This document shows, piece after piece, positions 24,600 to 37,513 of a stretch of 64,000 nucleotides of DNA. This DNA comes from Alisma plantago-aquatica (Eukaryota > Streptophyta > Magnoliopsida > Alismatales > Alismataceae), in assembly GCA_963693085.1 (NCBI GenBank), contig OY856412.1, forward strand, positions 347,134,457 through 347,198,456, in the 5' to 3' direction. The stretch's first letter is position 1; every line of letters starts with the position of its first letter. Position numbers and translations under genes: made by a program. The notes beneath the pieces were generated by a model. That model was not told the DNA's origin, ran no database searches, and saw nothing but the letters and a program-made list of their open reading frames with translations.

Positions 24600-27500
24600 A
24601 TTAACCCTCGGGTTGTGATAGGTCAGATGAAATTATTTCATTCTAATTTATCTTCTTCATGTTTCATATCTATTTTGGTTGATCTGGGTGTGACACATTT
24701 ATCACTAGAGAAGTGATAGCTAGTTGTTCCTTACATGTTAGTCATAGACATGATAGTCTTCATCTAGAAAGTCCTCTAGTTTCTTCTGCTGAGTTGTGGG
24801 AAGTATGTCCATCCAATGTTCTTTTCTGCTTAGGACATATCATTCAAGTGGATCTCCTACCGCTTGATATGCATGGGTTTGATGTAATCCTTGGAATGGA
24901 TACTTTGGAAAAGTATCAGGTGATCTTGGACTGCAGTGCCAAGATGGCAACGTTTGTTGATGGGGATACCTCATTGGTTTTCTGAGGTGATAAGTAGATT
25001 CTTCTGACATGTCTAGTTTCATCTATGACAATAGAAAAGTGGATGCGATAGGGTTGTGACGTGTTTTTGGCACATGTGGTGGATACCAAGGTAAAGGGTC
25101 CTAGTATTTACATTCAGGAAATTGTACTAAAATTTTAGGATGTGCTTTATGAGGAGTTTCCAGGTGTACCTCCTCCCATAGAGATTGATTTTGAGATCAA
25201 TATAGTTCTAGGTACCCAACCTATAGCACAAATACCATATAGGATGGCACCAACATAGATGAAAGAGCTTAAGAAATAGTTGTAATAATTTCTTGAGAAT
25301 TGTTTCATTAGGCCAAGCACTTCACCTTGAGGTGATCCCATTTTGTTTGTAAAGAAGAAAGATGGATTAATGAGGTTGTGTATTGACTATCGATAACCAA
25401 GTGAGATGACAATTAAGAATAAGTATTTGTTGCCACATATGGATGATTTGTTTGATCAATTATGATGTGCCACATTCTTTTCTAAGATAGATCTGAGGTC
25501 GGGTTATCATCAGTTGAGGATTAAGGAAAATGACATACCTATGTCAGCCTTTAGGGAAAGGTGTGGTCATTATGAGTTTGTGGTTATGTCGTTTGGGCTA
25601 ACCAATACACCAACAACTTTTATGGACCTGATGAATAGGGTGTTCATACCCCATCTAGAATAGTTTGTAGTTGTATTCATAGATGATATCCTAATTTACT
25701 CTAGAGATGGTCAGCAACACAAGAAACACTTATGTCAGGCTCTAACTTTTTTTAGGTACCACTGATTAAATACAAAGTTTAGTAAGTGTGAGTTCTGGTT
25801 AAAGGAAGTATCCTTCCTAGGGAATGTAATATCTTCTAGGGGAGTTTGTGTAGACCCAAAGAAAGTGGATTCAGTGTTGGAATGGGATTAGCCGAAGACA
25901 TCTACAGAAGTTCACAACTTTCTAGGTTTGGCAGGATATTACCGAAGGTTCATTAAGAATTTCATTGTAGTAGTCTTTCCCATAACAAAGCTAACCAGGA
26001 AGGATGTTTTTTTTTTGTTTTGGACAACAAATTTCAACATTCTTTTATGACTCAGAAGGAGAGGTTGACCATTGCGCCAGTGTTAGTACTGCCAGAACAA
26101 ATGGTCTAGGTTGTGTGCTAATGCAGGATAAGAATGTAATTACTTTCACTTTATGACAACTTAAGAAACACGACAAGAACTACCTAAGACATGATCTAGA
26201 GTTAGATACCGTGATCGATGCCTTTTAGATATGGAGACATTACTTGTATGGTGAGAAGTGTTAGATCTTTACTGACCACAAGAACATGTAGTATATCTTC
26301 TTGAAGCAGGAGTTGAACATGCAACAATGATGTTGGATGGAGATAATCAAGAATTATGATTGTACCATAGATTACCATATAGAGAAGGTGAATGTAGTAG
26401 CAGCTGCCTTAAGTAGGAGGTCTTCTTCATAATCATCAGTTGAGAAGGCACAATTGAGTGCTTTGATATGTCATAAAAGAGACATGTTGGTTTCTTCGTG
26501 CCAAATGAATGTTCGATTAGAGGTGTCCATGTTAGCAGGTATGTTAGCACAGTTACAAGTAAAACCGGTGTTGAATCATTAGATTAGATATGTGCAACTG
26601 AATGATACTTTAGTACAACAAATCTGGGTAGAATTTGGCAATGATAATCATGATGGGTTCCATGAATTTGATGATGGGACAGTGTGTTATCATGGTAGGG
26701 TAGTTGTGCCAGATGTTGATAATCTCAGGAATTAGTTTTAGAAGAGTCTGACTCTTCGATGTACACTATGCATCCAGGTAGCACGAAGATGTATTAGAAT
26801 CTGAAAGATTTGTATTGGTGGCCATGATTAAAGTGTGATGTTGTTGAGTTTTTAGCTAATAGCATAGTGTGTCACCAAGTTAAAGCTGAGCATCATAAGC
26901 CTCTATTGACTTTGCAACCAACGCCTATACTACAGTGGAAGTGGGATCATATTATAGTGGAGTTTGTGGTTGGAGTTCCTAGGACAAGCAAATGTCATGA
27001 TTCCATTTGGGTAATAGTGGACAAATTGATTAAGTCAGAACACTTTTTTCCAGTAAAGACAAGATATACATATGAGAAACTTGCACATGGGTATGTTTAT
27101 GAGATAGTATGTTTACATGGTATCCCAACTACTATTGTGCCAGACAGAGGTCCACAATTCACTAGTCTCTTTTGGGAATTCTTGCATACCACAATGGGTA
27201 CTGAGCCGAGGTTTAGTACGACATTCCACCATTAGAGATATGGACCGTCTGAGATGAGAACATAGACCTTGGAGGATCTGTTAAGAGCTTGTGTGTTACA
27301 ATTTAAGTTGGGATATACATCTTATCTTGATAGAGTTTGCCTACAACAATAGTTACCAGAGAAGCACCGACATGACACATTTGGAAGTGCTATATGGGAG
27401 ACGTTGCAGATCTCTTTTATGTTGGTATGAGATGGGAGAATATCAACTTCTTAGTCTTGAGTTAGTACAACAAACAACAGAAAAGATCAAAGTGATCTGG

Positions 27501-27957
27501 TAGTAGTTGAAGGCAACTCAGGATAGACAAAAGTCAAACACTGATAACCATTGTAGACCTTTATAGTTTCAAGTGGAAGACATGGTTTACCCCAAAGTCC
27601 TACTTGGGAAAGGTGTTCTAAGGTTGGGGAAAAAGAGTAAGTTAGCTCCCATATATATGGGACCTTATCCTACAGTTGCACATGTAGGGAAGGTGGACTA
27701 TAAGTTGTAGTTGCCACCTAAGTTGAGTAGGTTGCATCCAGTATTTCATATCTCTATGTTGAGGAAGTGTCACCTTGATATGGAGTTGACTCTTCAGTCA
27801 GTGGAGGTGGAGTTAGATAATGGCATATCTTATGTGGAAGGTCTTGTTCTGATCCTGGATAGAAGGATCAAGAAGTTGACATTGTATTTAGTCAAAGTTT
27901 TATGGCATCATTGTGGCATAGAGGAATCCATGTGGGAACTTAAGGATGATATGTGAA
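24600..27957 (+). pseudogene. Family B pol relic (internal 1): PR-RT-RNase H-IN-chromodomain
   Basis: Domains in order. Protease: active site reads VDLGVTHLS near 24679 (DSG changed to DLG), then GFDVILGMDTLEKY near 24870. RT (25130-25950): [27 protein letters not shown], and the catalytic FIDD kept near 25680. RNase H (about 26090-26420): the block with the first catalytic Asp is deleted, FTDHKNM remains. Integrase (26740-27500): CHQVKAEHH from the zinc-binding domain; the first core Asp is Glu (VEFVVGVP near 26960); PDRGPQF near 27140. Chromodomain-like tail: HPVFHISMLRKC near 27730 and VKVLWHHCGIEESMWEL near 27893. Many in-frame stops, most shared with the other copies. Order RT-RNase H-integrase plus tail defines a Gypsy chromovirus. 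Confidence 0.9.
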
Positions 27958-28020
27958 AGAAGTATTCGTCTCTTTTTGCATAGTATTTTAGGGGCAAAAT
28001 CCCTATTAGGGGTCTATGGT

Positions 28021-28989
28021 TGTAAGATCCCTGACCTAGCTTTATGATTAATTATAGTTACTTTTCCTAATGAGATGCTTAAACCTTAATTTAATCTTTC
28101 GAGATGTCTTAATATCATGTGATGGGCTTACATTTTAAATATGGTCAATTTGATTGTTGTTTGAGTTATCCTTGTTATATATGTGCTTGTTTTGGACGAA
28201 TTTGCAATTTACCCATAAGTGTGGGTTATCTTACAAAATGACACATGAAAATAGTGCATATTGTGTTTTGATATAATGAGTGAGAATATTAAGATATACA
28301 TGTTCTTCATATTCCTTCTCAAAATATTAATTGATCTACTACTTAGTGATAACTGCCTAGTTTGTTTAATCTATGCTATCTATTGGAAACATATCATTTA
28401 ACTGAATCTGCACAACTTGCTAAGTACTTTATATCTACTTAATTGACTATGAATATAATAAACATTGGTGAAGAGTTATATCTCCTGCTAGGATGTTTGG
28501 TCTCACCCCATGATTTTCACAACTTTTTAGGTGGTCATAGATGGAGAGGTCAAGGTCATGGTGTAGGTGCTGAGAAATTAGGAGAATAGTAGTTGTCAGA
28601 AGGTTGGAAATTCTACTAGTGTTTCGTAGTATAGGAGTCCTATGTGTAATCCATGTACTCTCAGGTCTTTGGGGTAGATTTTGTTGTTTTGATTATTGAC
28701 ACATAGATTTTGGCTTTATTCCATGATTTTATAGAAATGGCTTGTACATATAACAAGATGTAATATGTAATAGTTATAGCTTTATAGCCTTTGAACATGA
28801 CGTATAACCTCTTCTGGTATATATGGAATACAGGTGGTATACTTTTGAGGCTTGTATATAAAATATTAAAATTTATATGTTGTGTTTAAGAATGTTTTAA
28901 TTTACCCTATTTTGTGGTAATATTGTGGTTAGTGATAATTCCACGCTTTGTTTTGTGTAATCTCTCTTTGTATGGCGATGATTGTCACA
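28021..28989 (+). repeat. Inner short family B LTR 1 (969 bp)
   Basis: Starts TGTAAGATCCC, ends GATTGTCACA. At about 28297 it jumps from the part matching 17205 to the part matching 20381 of the left outer LTR, lacking about 3176 bp including the TATA box. It is followed at once by a primer site, so it serves as the 3' LTR of internal 1 and the 5' LTR of internal 2. Confidence 0.9.
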
Positions 28990-28996
28990 ATTTAAT

Positions 28997-29008
28997 TGGT
29001 ATCAGAGC
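28997..29008 (+). other. Primer binding site, internal 2
   Basis: TGGTATCAGAGC, a perfect initiator-Met type primer site seven bases after the short LTR. Confidence 0.9.
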
Positions 29009-29124
29009 TATAGGTTTGCTAAGTCTACATGGACATAGGACTAGGGTTTGAGTCTGTTCTAATGTACTCTAGTATATATTATGGTCATTTCTACTTATGC
29101 AAAAGAAGAAAAAGAGAATAAAAG

Positions 29125-29510
29125 ATGTATGGAGAACATGAAGAACACATTGCTAAAAGAGGTGTTGCTGCATAGGAGGTGGTGCTAGAAGGTAAGAAAG
29201 GGCATAGGATGTGCCAGAAGTGCCTAAAGTTAACCCAACTAATGTATCCAACCCTATTTTAGAGTCCATGGTTGGATAATTTATGACTACAATGAATCGT
29301 ATGATGAACAAGATGCCTACATCCCAACCTAGGGCAACAATTCTCAGTGTTGAAACTCATGGTTTAGGAATGAATTTTGAAAGACTTCAACATGTAGGAG
29401 CATTGGAGTATGTGGGGACATCTGATCCAGCTGATGTAGATATGTGGTTGACTGAGTTGGAAATGTCCTTTAAGATCCTCAACATCCCCAAAGTAGATAA
29501 GATGAAATTA
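29125..29510 (+). pseudogene. Family B gag, N-terminal part (internal 2)
   Basis: Same region as 21212-21590, with the 7 bases that internal 1 lost still present, giving a longer clean stretch from 29283: LQHVGALEYVGTSDPADVDMW and LEMSFKILNIPKVDKM. Stops near 29175 and 29280, then the gag insertion. Confidence 0.8.
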
Positions 29511-31708
29511 TAGGGAAATATAGCTACAAAGCAAGAAGTGAAAACAAAAAAAAATTATCTACCATATTCCCTTAAGCCAGTAGATCACGTCAATTACTAT
29601 AATGTGGGAAGGATGGTTTCGAGGATATACCTAGAACTAGAGCAAGTCCAACGACAATCCTCATCATTGTAGATGTCCAACCATAATCCTGGTTGTAGTG
29701 GTACACGTCAGACTGTTGCACCTCCTGATCTACACCACAGACTGTATTCACAAACGTCACCTTCTTCAACAGCTCCTCTCGTCACAGACTGATGGTTGAT
29801 GTTGTCCTCCTAGAGGAAGACAACAACCTCCCACCTCTATGGTAGTCCACATAGACTACCTAGAACTCATGTCATCCTGCTAGAACAGATAGGATGTAGT
29901 CGTCCCTTCCATTAGTGTACTAGTCACCAACTTTCTCTCCCACAACAATGATCTCAGTTGCTTTCTCCCTTGTTTATCCCTCCCTAGTCGGGTAGGACTT
30001 TCCTGGGAACTAATGGTTACCACAACCAAAGAGTACAACATTTGTCAGAGCAACTATTTCTCAATTGTTTATGTTGTGTTCTGGGAAGCCACAGTACCCC
30101 CTCTATTTATAGGTGGGGTTTGGGTCTAGGTTCCTAGTTTGTGCGAGAGTTGAAGGGACCAGAAGATCTCAAATTTTGATAAGAATTCTGGAAATCTCAC
30201 AATCTGTGACAACCTAGAAGGTTTTCTAGCATGCCATACAATCGTTTGGCACAGTGCAGACGGCCGTTTGGTTGTTTTCCAGTTGTACACGAAATTGACA
30301 ATTTGTTTCCAATTAATATCCCATATTAATTTCCTTGCACAACAAGTAATGTGCAACTCATACAAATTAGGAAATATATAGAACCTTCCCTCAGCCAAAC
30401 CGAACCATCTTGCCCATATGAGACAACCATATCGGTCACCCAGATCTTTTTCTGGTGACCCATGTTGAACCGGTCAGCTTGGTCGGTTCACTTCCTTAAC
30501 CAATTTGAACTCATAATAGGTTGGACTCCCAGACACCCATCTCAACAACTGAGATGAACGTTTGGCACATCCAGAAAGCCATCTCAACACTTGAGATCGA
30601 TGTTTGGAAGTACTGTCAACCTACATGTTGCATAAATAAAATACCTAAATGCTTTAGTACTTAATTTAATTGTCATTCAAGAGTTGAACTCCTCTTCTTG
30701 GTTGAGACCTATGTCTGAGACCCTATACGACCCATATTATATTGGCAGCGAATGTCCATAACAACTTATGACATCACAAGTAATGAGTGGTGCCTAGTGG
30801 CATATCAATGCTACCTAAGTAAATGGAAAGTTGGGGAAAATTTCAACCTGTGATCTTTGTGTGGTGTTGTAGTGTTTGTATAGTTCCTTTGTTACTAATG
30901 TCCAAATTTAACTAGAGGCTTTGAGCACTCACCCTCATTATTATGCAATCTTGTTTCTTGAACCAAGAGATGAATGTCTAAGATATATCTAGGTTTAATA
31001 TCATATTGACACACATGTGCATGGCCATGTATTTCTCAGTCTCACTAATCAAGAGGCCTAGGACATCACATTATAGTAGGAGGGACAAATCCAATGTCTA
31101 TCACTCACAGTCAATCCCCATGTGTCAAAGACACCCAATCAGCACTGTTATAATAACACATGTTTCAGGACTATGCTTGATGATGTTAAAGTGTACCCAA
31201 CGACATTCATTGAGTGCAATGATTTTAGGTCGAAGAACCACAATCACCACCATCACTGTGAGAAATGACTATGACTTCCATGATGATGGATTCCATGTGT
31301 CAGTCTCATGGTGGGACTGTCTGATAGACCTTTTTCTAACATGTATCTGTGTCCTTGGTTTGATATAGCCATATCATGACTAATGAGACTATTTCATCAA
31401 CCAACTCACACTTTGTCTTATCAATTAATGTTGTCTATCAACCTTCCACAATGACTTAAATCAAGGACATAATGAGAATATGTATATGTACTCTTATAAT
31501 CTGTATTATCTCATTTCCCCAAGTCACGTACAGGAAGACATACGTCGTTGAGTAATATAATTCTCTAGAAATTTATAATGTTACATCATTATCTCATAAC
31601 TAAATTAAAAAGAATAAATTGGATACTTTACTTTTAATAATAATCAAATAGTTTATAATTATGCCATTACAATCATCACATGATTGACTCTCTGGGCATA
31701 CATACCAA
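29511..31708 (-). mobile_element. Gag insertion, internal 2 copy
   Basis: Collinear with 21591-23777 (2198 against 2187 bp), same entry and exit points, same reverse TATA box near 30105. No coding motif. Confidence 0.6.
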
Positions 31709-32500
31709 CATAAACATGTTGCATACTTGTTAAAGGGGAGTGATGGCCACTGGTGGGCCATAGAGGAGGAAAAAAGGTTGAGTGTTGGGATTACCTAGGA
31801 GGAGTTTTGATGGGAGTTTGTAAGCTAATACTTTCTAGAAACTTACTTAGATGAGAAGATTGTATAGTTTGAGAATATTTGAAAGGATTTGTCAATCAGT
31901 TCTTATGATGCTAAGTTTATGGAGCTTCTAAGGTATTGTCCACATATGGTTACAATAGATAAGGAGAGGATCATGCACTTTGAGAAGGGTCTGAGTTATG
32001 AGATGAAAACCCCACTATCATCTTTAGAAAATAGGGAGAGGTTTGCCACTTTTATGGAGTGAGTTAGGAGAGTGGAGAGGTTTGTGATAGAGTAATGTGA
32101 GACGATGGCCAAGAAGAGGCTTGTATAATACCAAGGACAATCTTCAAGAGGCTTCAAGTATCCTAGATACTCATCACCTCAGTCTCAGCAAAGGTCACTG
32201 ACTCAGTCACAGTGAACACAAAGTAGAGGCAAAGTCCATAGTTTTCCACCGGCAGGATCTCGTAGTGCAATATCTATGATAAGACTATCTAGGTTGTGGT
32301 ACAAAAGAAATACTGGCTTCAAGTGTGGACAAGTGGGGCATTGTAAGTGGTTTTGTCATGTGAATGATGAGGAGGTGACTCATCAGTCTAGATAGAGTCA
32401 AAAAGGGTCGCAACAGCGACAATACAATTGCAGAGGTAGAGGACGCAGTCAGGTGTCACAAACTGGTTCTTTGGGACAAGCTGGGAGAGGAAGAGGGTGA
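31709..32500 (+). pseudogene. Family B gag, C-terminal part (internal 2)
   Basis: Same layout as 23778-24555. The CCHC knuckle near 32311-32352 has its first Cys replaced by Gly (GFKCGQVGHCKWFC), so even this domain is damaged here. Shares the stop after the VERFVIE-type motif with internals 1 and 3. Confidence 0.8.
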
Positions 32501-32559
32501 GAATAGGAGTCATGTTTCTATGCAATGGGTCATCCAGAAGGAGTCATTAACCCTCGGGT

Positions 32560-35106
32560 TGTGATAGGTCAGATGAAATTATTTCATTCTAATTTGTCTT
32601 CTTCATGTTTCATATCTATTTTGGTTGACCCAGGTGTTACACATTTATCACTAGAGAAGTGATAGCTAGTTGTTCCTTACATGTTAGTCATAGACATGAT
32701 AATCTTCATCTACAAAGTCCTCTAGTTTCTTCTGTTGAGCTGTGGGAAGAATGTCCATCCAATGTTCTTTTCTTCGTAGGACATATCATTCAAGTGGATA
32801 TCCTACCACTTGATATGCATGGGTTTAATGTAATCCTTGGAATGGATACTTTAGAAAAGTATCAGGTGATCTTGGATTGTAGTGCCAAGATGGCAACATT
32901 TGTCGATGGTGATACTTCATGGGTTTTCTGAGGCGATAAGCAGATTCTTCTGACATGTCTAGTTTCATCTATGACAACAGAAAAGTGGATGAGATAGGGT
33001 TGTGATGTGTTTGTGGCACATGTGGTGGATACCAAGGTAAAGGGTCCTAGTATTTATGTTCTGACAGTTGTACTAAAATTTGAGGATGTGCTTCATGAGG
33101 AGTTTCCAGGTGTACCTCCTCCCATTGAGATTGATTTTGAGATCAATCTAGTTCCAGGTACCCAACCTATAGCACAAACACTGTATAGGATGGCACCAAC
33201 ATAGATGAAAGAGCTTAAGAAATAGTTGTAATAATTGTTTGAGAATGGTTTCATTAGGCCAAGCACTTCACCTTGAGGTGATCCCATTTTGTTTATAAAG
33301 AAGAAAGATGGATTAATGAGGTTGTGTATTGACTATCGATAACCAAGTAAGATGACAATTAAGAATAAGTATTTGTTGCCACGTATGGATGATTTGTTTG
33401 ATCAGTTATGATGTGCCACATTCTTTTCTAAGATAGATCTGAGGTCGGGTTATCATCAGTTGAGGATTAAGGAAAATGACATACCTATGTCAGCCTTTAG
33501 GGTAAGGTGTGGTCATTATGAGTTTGTGGTTATGCCGTTTGGGCTAACCAATACACCAACAACTTTTATGGACCTGATGAATAGGGTGTTCAGACCCTAT
33601 CTAGAACAGTTTGTAGTTGTATTCATATATGATATCCTAATTTACTCTAGAGATGGTCAGCAGCATGAGCAACACTTATGTCAGGCTCTAACTTTTTTGA
33701 GGTACCACCGATTAAATGCAAAGTTTAGTAAGTGTGAGTTCTGGTTAAAGGAAGTAGCCTTCCTAGGGAATTTAATATCTTTTAGGGGAGTTTGTTTAAA
33801 CCCAAAGAAATTGGATTCAGTGCTGGAATGGGATTAGCCGAAGACATCTACAGAGGTTCGCATCTTTCTAGGTTTGGCAGGATATTACCGAAGGTTCATT
33901 AAAAATTTTAGTGTAGTAGTCTTGCCCCTAACAAAGCTAACCATGAAGGATGTGTTTTTTGTTTTGGACAACAAATGTCAACATTCTTTTATGACTCAGA
34001 AGGAGAGGTTGACCATTGCACCAGTGTTAGTACTGCCAGAACAAATGGTCTAGGTTGTGTGCTGATGCAGGATAAGAATGTAATTTCTTTCACTTTATGA
34101 CAACTTAAGAAACACGACAAGAACTACCTGACACATGAACTAGAGTTAGATACCGTGATCCATGCCTTGTAGATATTGAGACACTACTTGTATGGCGAGA
34201 AGTGTCAGATCTTTACCGACCACAAGAACATGTAGTATATCTTCTTGAAGTAGGAGTTGAACATGCAACAACGATGCTGGATGGAGATAATCAAGGATTA
34301 TGATTGTACCATAGATTACCATACATGGAAGTTCAATGTAGTAGCAAATGCCTTAAGTAGGAGGTCTTCTTCACAATCATCCACTGAAAAGGAACAATTG
34401 AGTGCTTTGATATGTCATAAAAGAGACATGTTGGTTTCTTTGTGCCAGATGAATGTTTAATTAGAGGTGTCCATGTTAGTAGGTTTGTTAGCACAGTTAC
34501 AAGTAAAACTGGTCTTGAATCATTAGATTAGATATGTGCAACCGAATGATACTTTGGAACAACAAATGTGGGTAGAATTTGGCAATGAGAATCATGATGG
34601 GCTCCATGAATTTGATGATGGGACAGTGTGTTATCATGGTAGGGTAGTTGTGCCAGATGTTGATAATCTGAGGACATTAGTTTTAGAAGAGTCTGACTCT
34701 TCAATGTACGCTATGTATCCATGTAGCAGGAAGATGTATTATAATCTAAAAGATTTGTACTGGTGGACATGATTAAAGTGTGATGTTACTGAGTTTTTAG
34801 CTAAGTGCATAGTGTGTCAGCAAGTTAAAGCTGAGCATCATAAGCCTCTATGGACTCTGCAACCAATGCCTATACTATAGTGGAAGTGGGATCATATTAA
34901 AATGGAGTTTGTGGTTGGAGTTCCTAGGACAGCCAAATGTCATGATTCCATTTGGGTAGTAGTGGACAAGTTGATTAAGTCAGAACACTTTTTTCCAGTA
35001 AAGACAAGATATACATCTAAGAAACTTGCACATGTGTATGTTTATGAGATAGTTTGTTTACATGGTATCCCAGCTACTATTGTGTCAGACAGAGGTCCAC
35101 AATTCA
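32560..35106 (+). pseudogene. Family B pol relic (internal 2), part before the family A insertion
   Basis: Protease site reads VDPGVTHLS (DSG changed to DPG). RT 33070-33900 contains the longest clean piece, from 33460: [28 protein letters not shown]; but the catalytic FIDD is FIYD near 33630. RNase H lacks the first Asp block as in the other copies and keeps FTDHKNM near 34217. Integrase: ECIVCQQVKAEHH-like zinc-binding remnant (34800), MEFVVGVPRTAKCHD (34903), SDRGPQF at about 35083-35103. Family A entered three bases later; the domain resumes at 46039. Confidence 0.88.
35102..35106 (+). repeat. Target site duplication of family A, left copy (ATTCA)
   Basis: ATTCA directly before the LTR at 35107, repeated at 46039-46043 after the other LTR. 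The uninterrupted site can be read in internal 1 at about 27157-27165 ('acaattcactag'). Confidence 0.92.
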
Positions 35107-35830
35107 TGTTACGACCCCACCATCCGGTAACCCCCAATTAAATGAGATCGAGAGGTCGAAGCCACACACATAATTTCCTGATCAAAGGTTCGGAAATTAA
35201 CCAAGAACAATTATTAAATTTTAACAGACTAAACTGGAAAGATATAAGAAAATAAACTTTTGCATACCTTTTGAAAACTTGGATCTCTAAAATTCTATCC
35301 ACATATTAATTCTACTCTAACTAATCCTCCTTGTATTTTAATTCATGTATTTCCCAATATGACGATTTACTATTTGTCCTTTTGGCTTTGTACCTAAAAC
35401 TCCGACAAACAAAATGTCGGTCAACATAAAGCTGGTATGTGGGGGAACCAATAATCGTGCAATTATTGATAATAATGTATTGCAGCCAATTACAATTTAA
35501 CAAACAATTTTACATTTTAAATATAATAGTGCGATCCATGCATTCCCTATCCTCTGTGTTGTCCCTGCAATGGACCTGGATACTACTTTCCATATAGTAG
35601 CTCCCCATTAAACCCCTCATGGTCCCACCTATAGGTGAACTAGTTTCTAGGGTTGAGTCACATGGCACTACCCGTAAGTAGCCCACTCCTTTACTCATGG
35701 CATGCTAAAGGGTCTCATGGCACTACACTTGGTAGCCCAATTTCTAACCCACGATAACCTAGACCTTACTCTAGGTTACCCCTTTTTAGCCTTTACAAGC
35801 CATAGAGGTGGATTCAGATCTAAGCCAGTT

Positions 35831-35846
35831 ATATATATATATATAT
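35831..35846. repeat. (AT)8 microsatellite in the 3' LTR of family A
   Basis: The partner LTR has (AT)11 at 43501-43522 after a T run, at the same LTR position, so this is an LTR-borne simple repeat that changed length after insertion. Confidence 0.9.
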
Positions 35847-36109
35847 TCATGGTGATAATCATAGTCACTTTATAGTTGCATTAAATAAAAGGCATCCAAC
35901 AGTTATTTTCAAGCAACCGATAAACACATTCAGAAATCACCGGGAAACTAAAGCGATTATTCATAAGGGTAACCACATACCTGTCAGGATGATTTTGAGA
36001 CAGAATAATCCATGCAAGATAGAAATCCAAGCAAGCACACATACAATATCCTGAAATAACCATACAATTTCCTTTTATTACTCAGGTCATCAAGATCTAT
36101 TAAACATAG

Positions 36110-36780
36110 CTCGCTTCCTAGGGTTTCTAGTTAACTTTTAGGGTTTCCATTGCAATTAGGGTTTCCCTTCATCTTTTACTATTTTAAACCCTAATTTTAT
36201 ACCATTACTCATAAACCCTTATTATCTTATCTATTCTTCAATATTAAGGTTATCTTAACAACACCTAACCCTATTTTCGGATTTAAAGGCACCATTAACC
36301 ATCAATTAATTGCATTAAGCTTCTTTTACATTAAAGCTACTATTTTTATCCTTTTAATCCATGACAAGATTATTATGCTCATTTATCATCAATTCAAAGT
36401 TCATTATGGTCTAAATCACATATGAACTCGATTTGTCATTCATTCATTAGAAAACCCTAATTACTACATTAAGGAGATTTACCCATAATTAGGAATCGTT
36501 ATTCTTGAAATAGCTTAGAAACATCATATCTTAGCTTTATTCACAGTTTTGAATAATTAAAGCCATTAGGGAATGCATTTACTAATATTAGGGTTTCAAG
36601 GCCTATTAAAGCACATTTTTGCACATGAAACTCTAAATTAAACTATTTACATGCAAAGTTCATCCTTTTTTATCTTAACATTCCTTTTTATCATTAACAG
36701 GTTAATACCAACTTTAATCATCCATTAAACCCTATTAAACACATTATTCATTTCAAAATAGGGTTTCTTAATCTTTAATT
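36110..36780. promoter_or_regulatory. Telobox-like motif cluster in family A LTR
   Basis: About ten scattered AAACCCTA/TAGGGTTT or near variants (for example near 36119, 36140, 36161, 36186, 36452, 36590, 36727, 36761). They are spaced irregularly, not in tandem, so this is not telomere sequence. The other family A LTRs have the same cluster (43795-44450; 4080-4350). Confidence 0.5.
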
Positions 36781-37506
36781 CATTAAAGTTGATAACTACT
36801 ATTACTTTTCTAATTGCAAGAGGAATTAGCTTCTAATATATTTTTATTGAATTCCTCTCATTTTTCTGAGCAAATACATAATTATTTGCTACTATCGGAG
36901 TTACGAATAAGGAGTTATGATTTTGTAAAATTAACTTACTTGACCAATCCCTGAGTGCCACATCATCAGTTTCCATGCAACGCTGGCTGATTACAAACAT
37001 AACACAAAGTTAGTTTTGCCCCTGCCTAAGTGGTGGGCTCTTTAACCCATAGAGCGGTATATCTGTCCAATCGACTGGGGTCGTCTTCTACCTCCGCGCT
37101 GCCCTAGATGCGCGCACCTGCAGCTACCTGTGGCCCTTCTCCTCTCCTCCCTGGGGCTCGAAGCTCCATGCCAGTCGTCGCCCTGCCTCCGCTACAACTG
37201 GGCGCACCCAAAGCACCCTTAAAACGTTGCCAATATGGCCGAGTTTTGGCTAGGACAACCCGCAACCTACAGCCGTCGGGTGCAGTCGTGTTGCTGCTAT
37301 GCCGCACCGTTTGGGCATGGAATTGCTGGCTAGATCGTGCTCTGACATTGGGGCATATCCAGTCTTCCAACACAACCCTTCCTGGGCTCCTCTCTGCGCC
37401 AGGGTTACGTTTCTTCCCTCTGCTAGGGTTTGGATGAAAACTTGGAAGAAGAAGAAAGTAGAAGAATGTGGGGTTCTCTCTTCCCTTCGAACCAAGGCTC
37501 TACCCC

Positions 37507-37513
37507 TTATATA
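37507..37513 (-). promoter_or_regulatory. LTR TATA box, 3' LTR of family A
   Basis: TATATAA on the minus strand, followed by the GC-rich leader running to about 37080. Confidence 0.6.

Noticed and set aside
36110..36780. Possible interstitial telomere tract because of many CCCTAAA-like motifs.
   Set aside because: Motifs are scattered and on both strands, with no tandem array; treated as a telobox-like cluster in an LTR.
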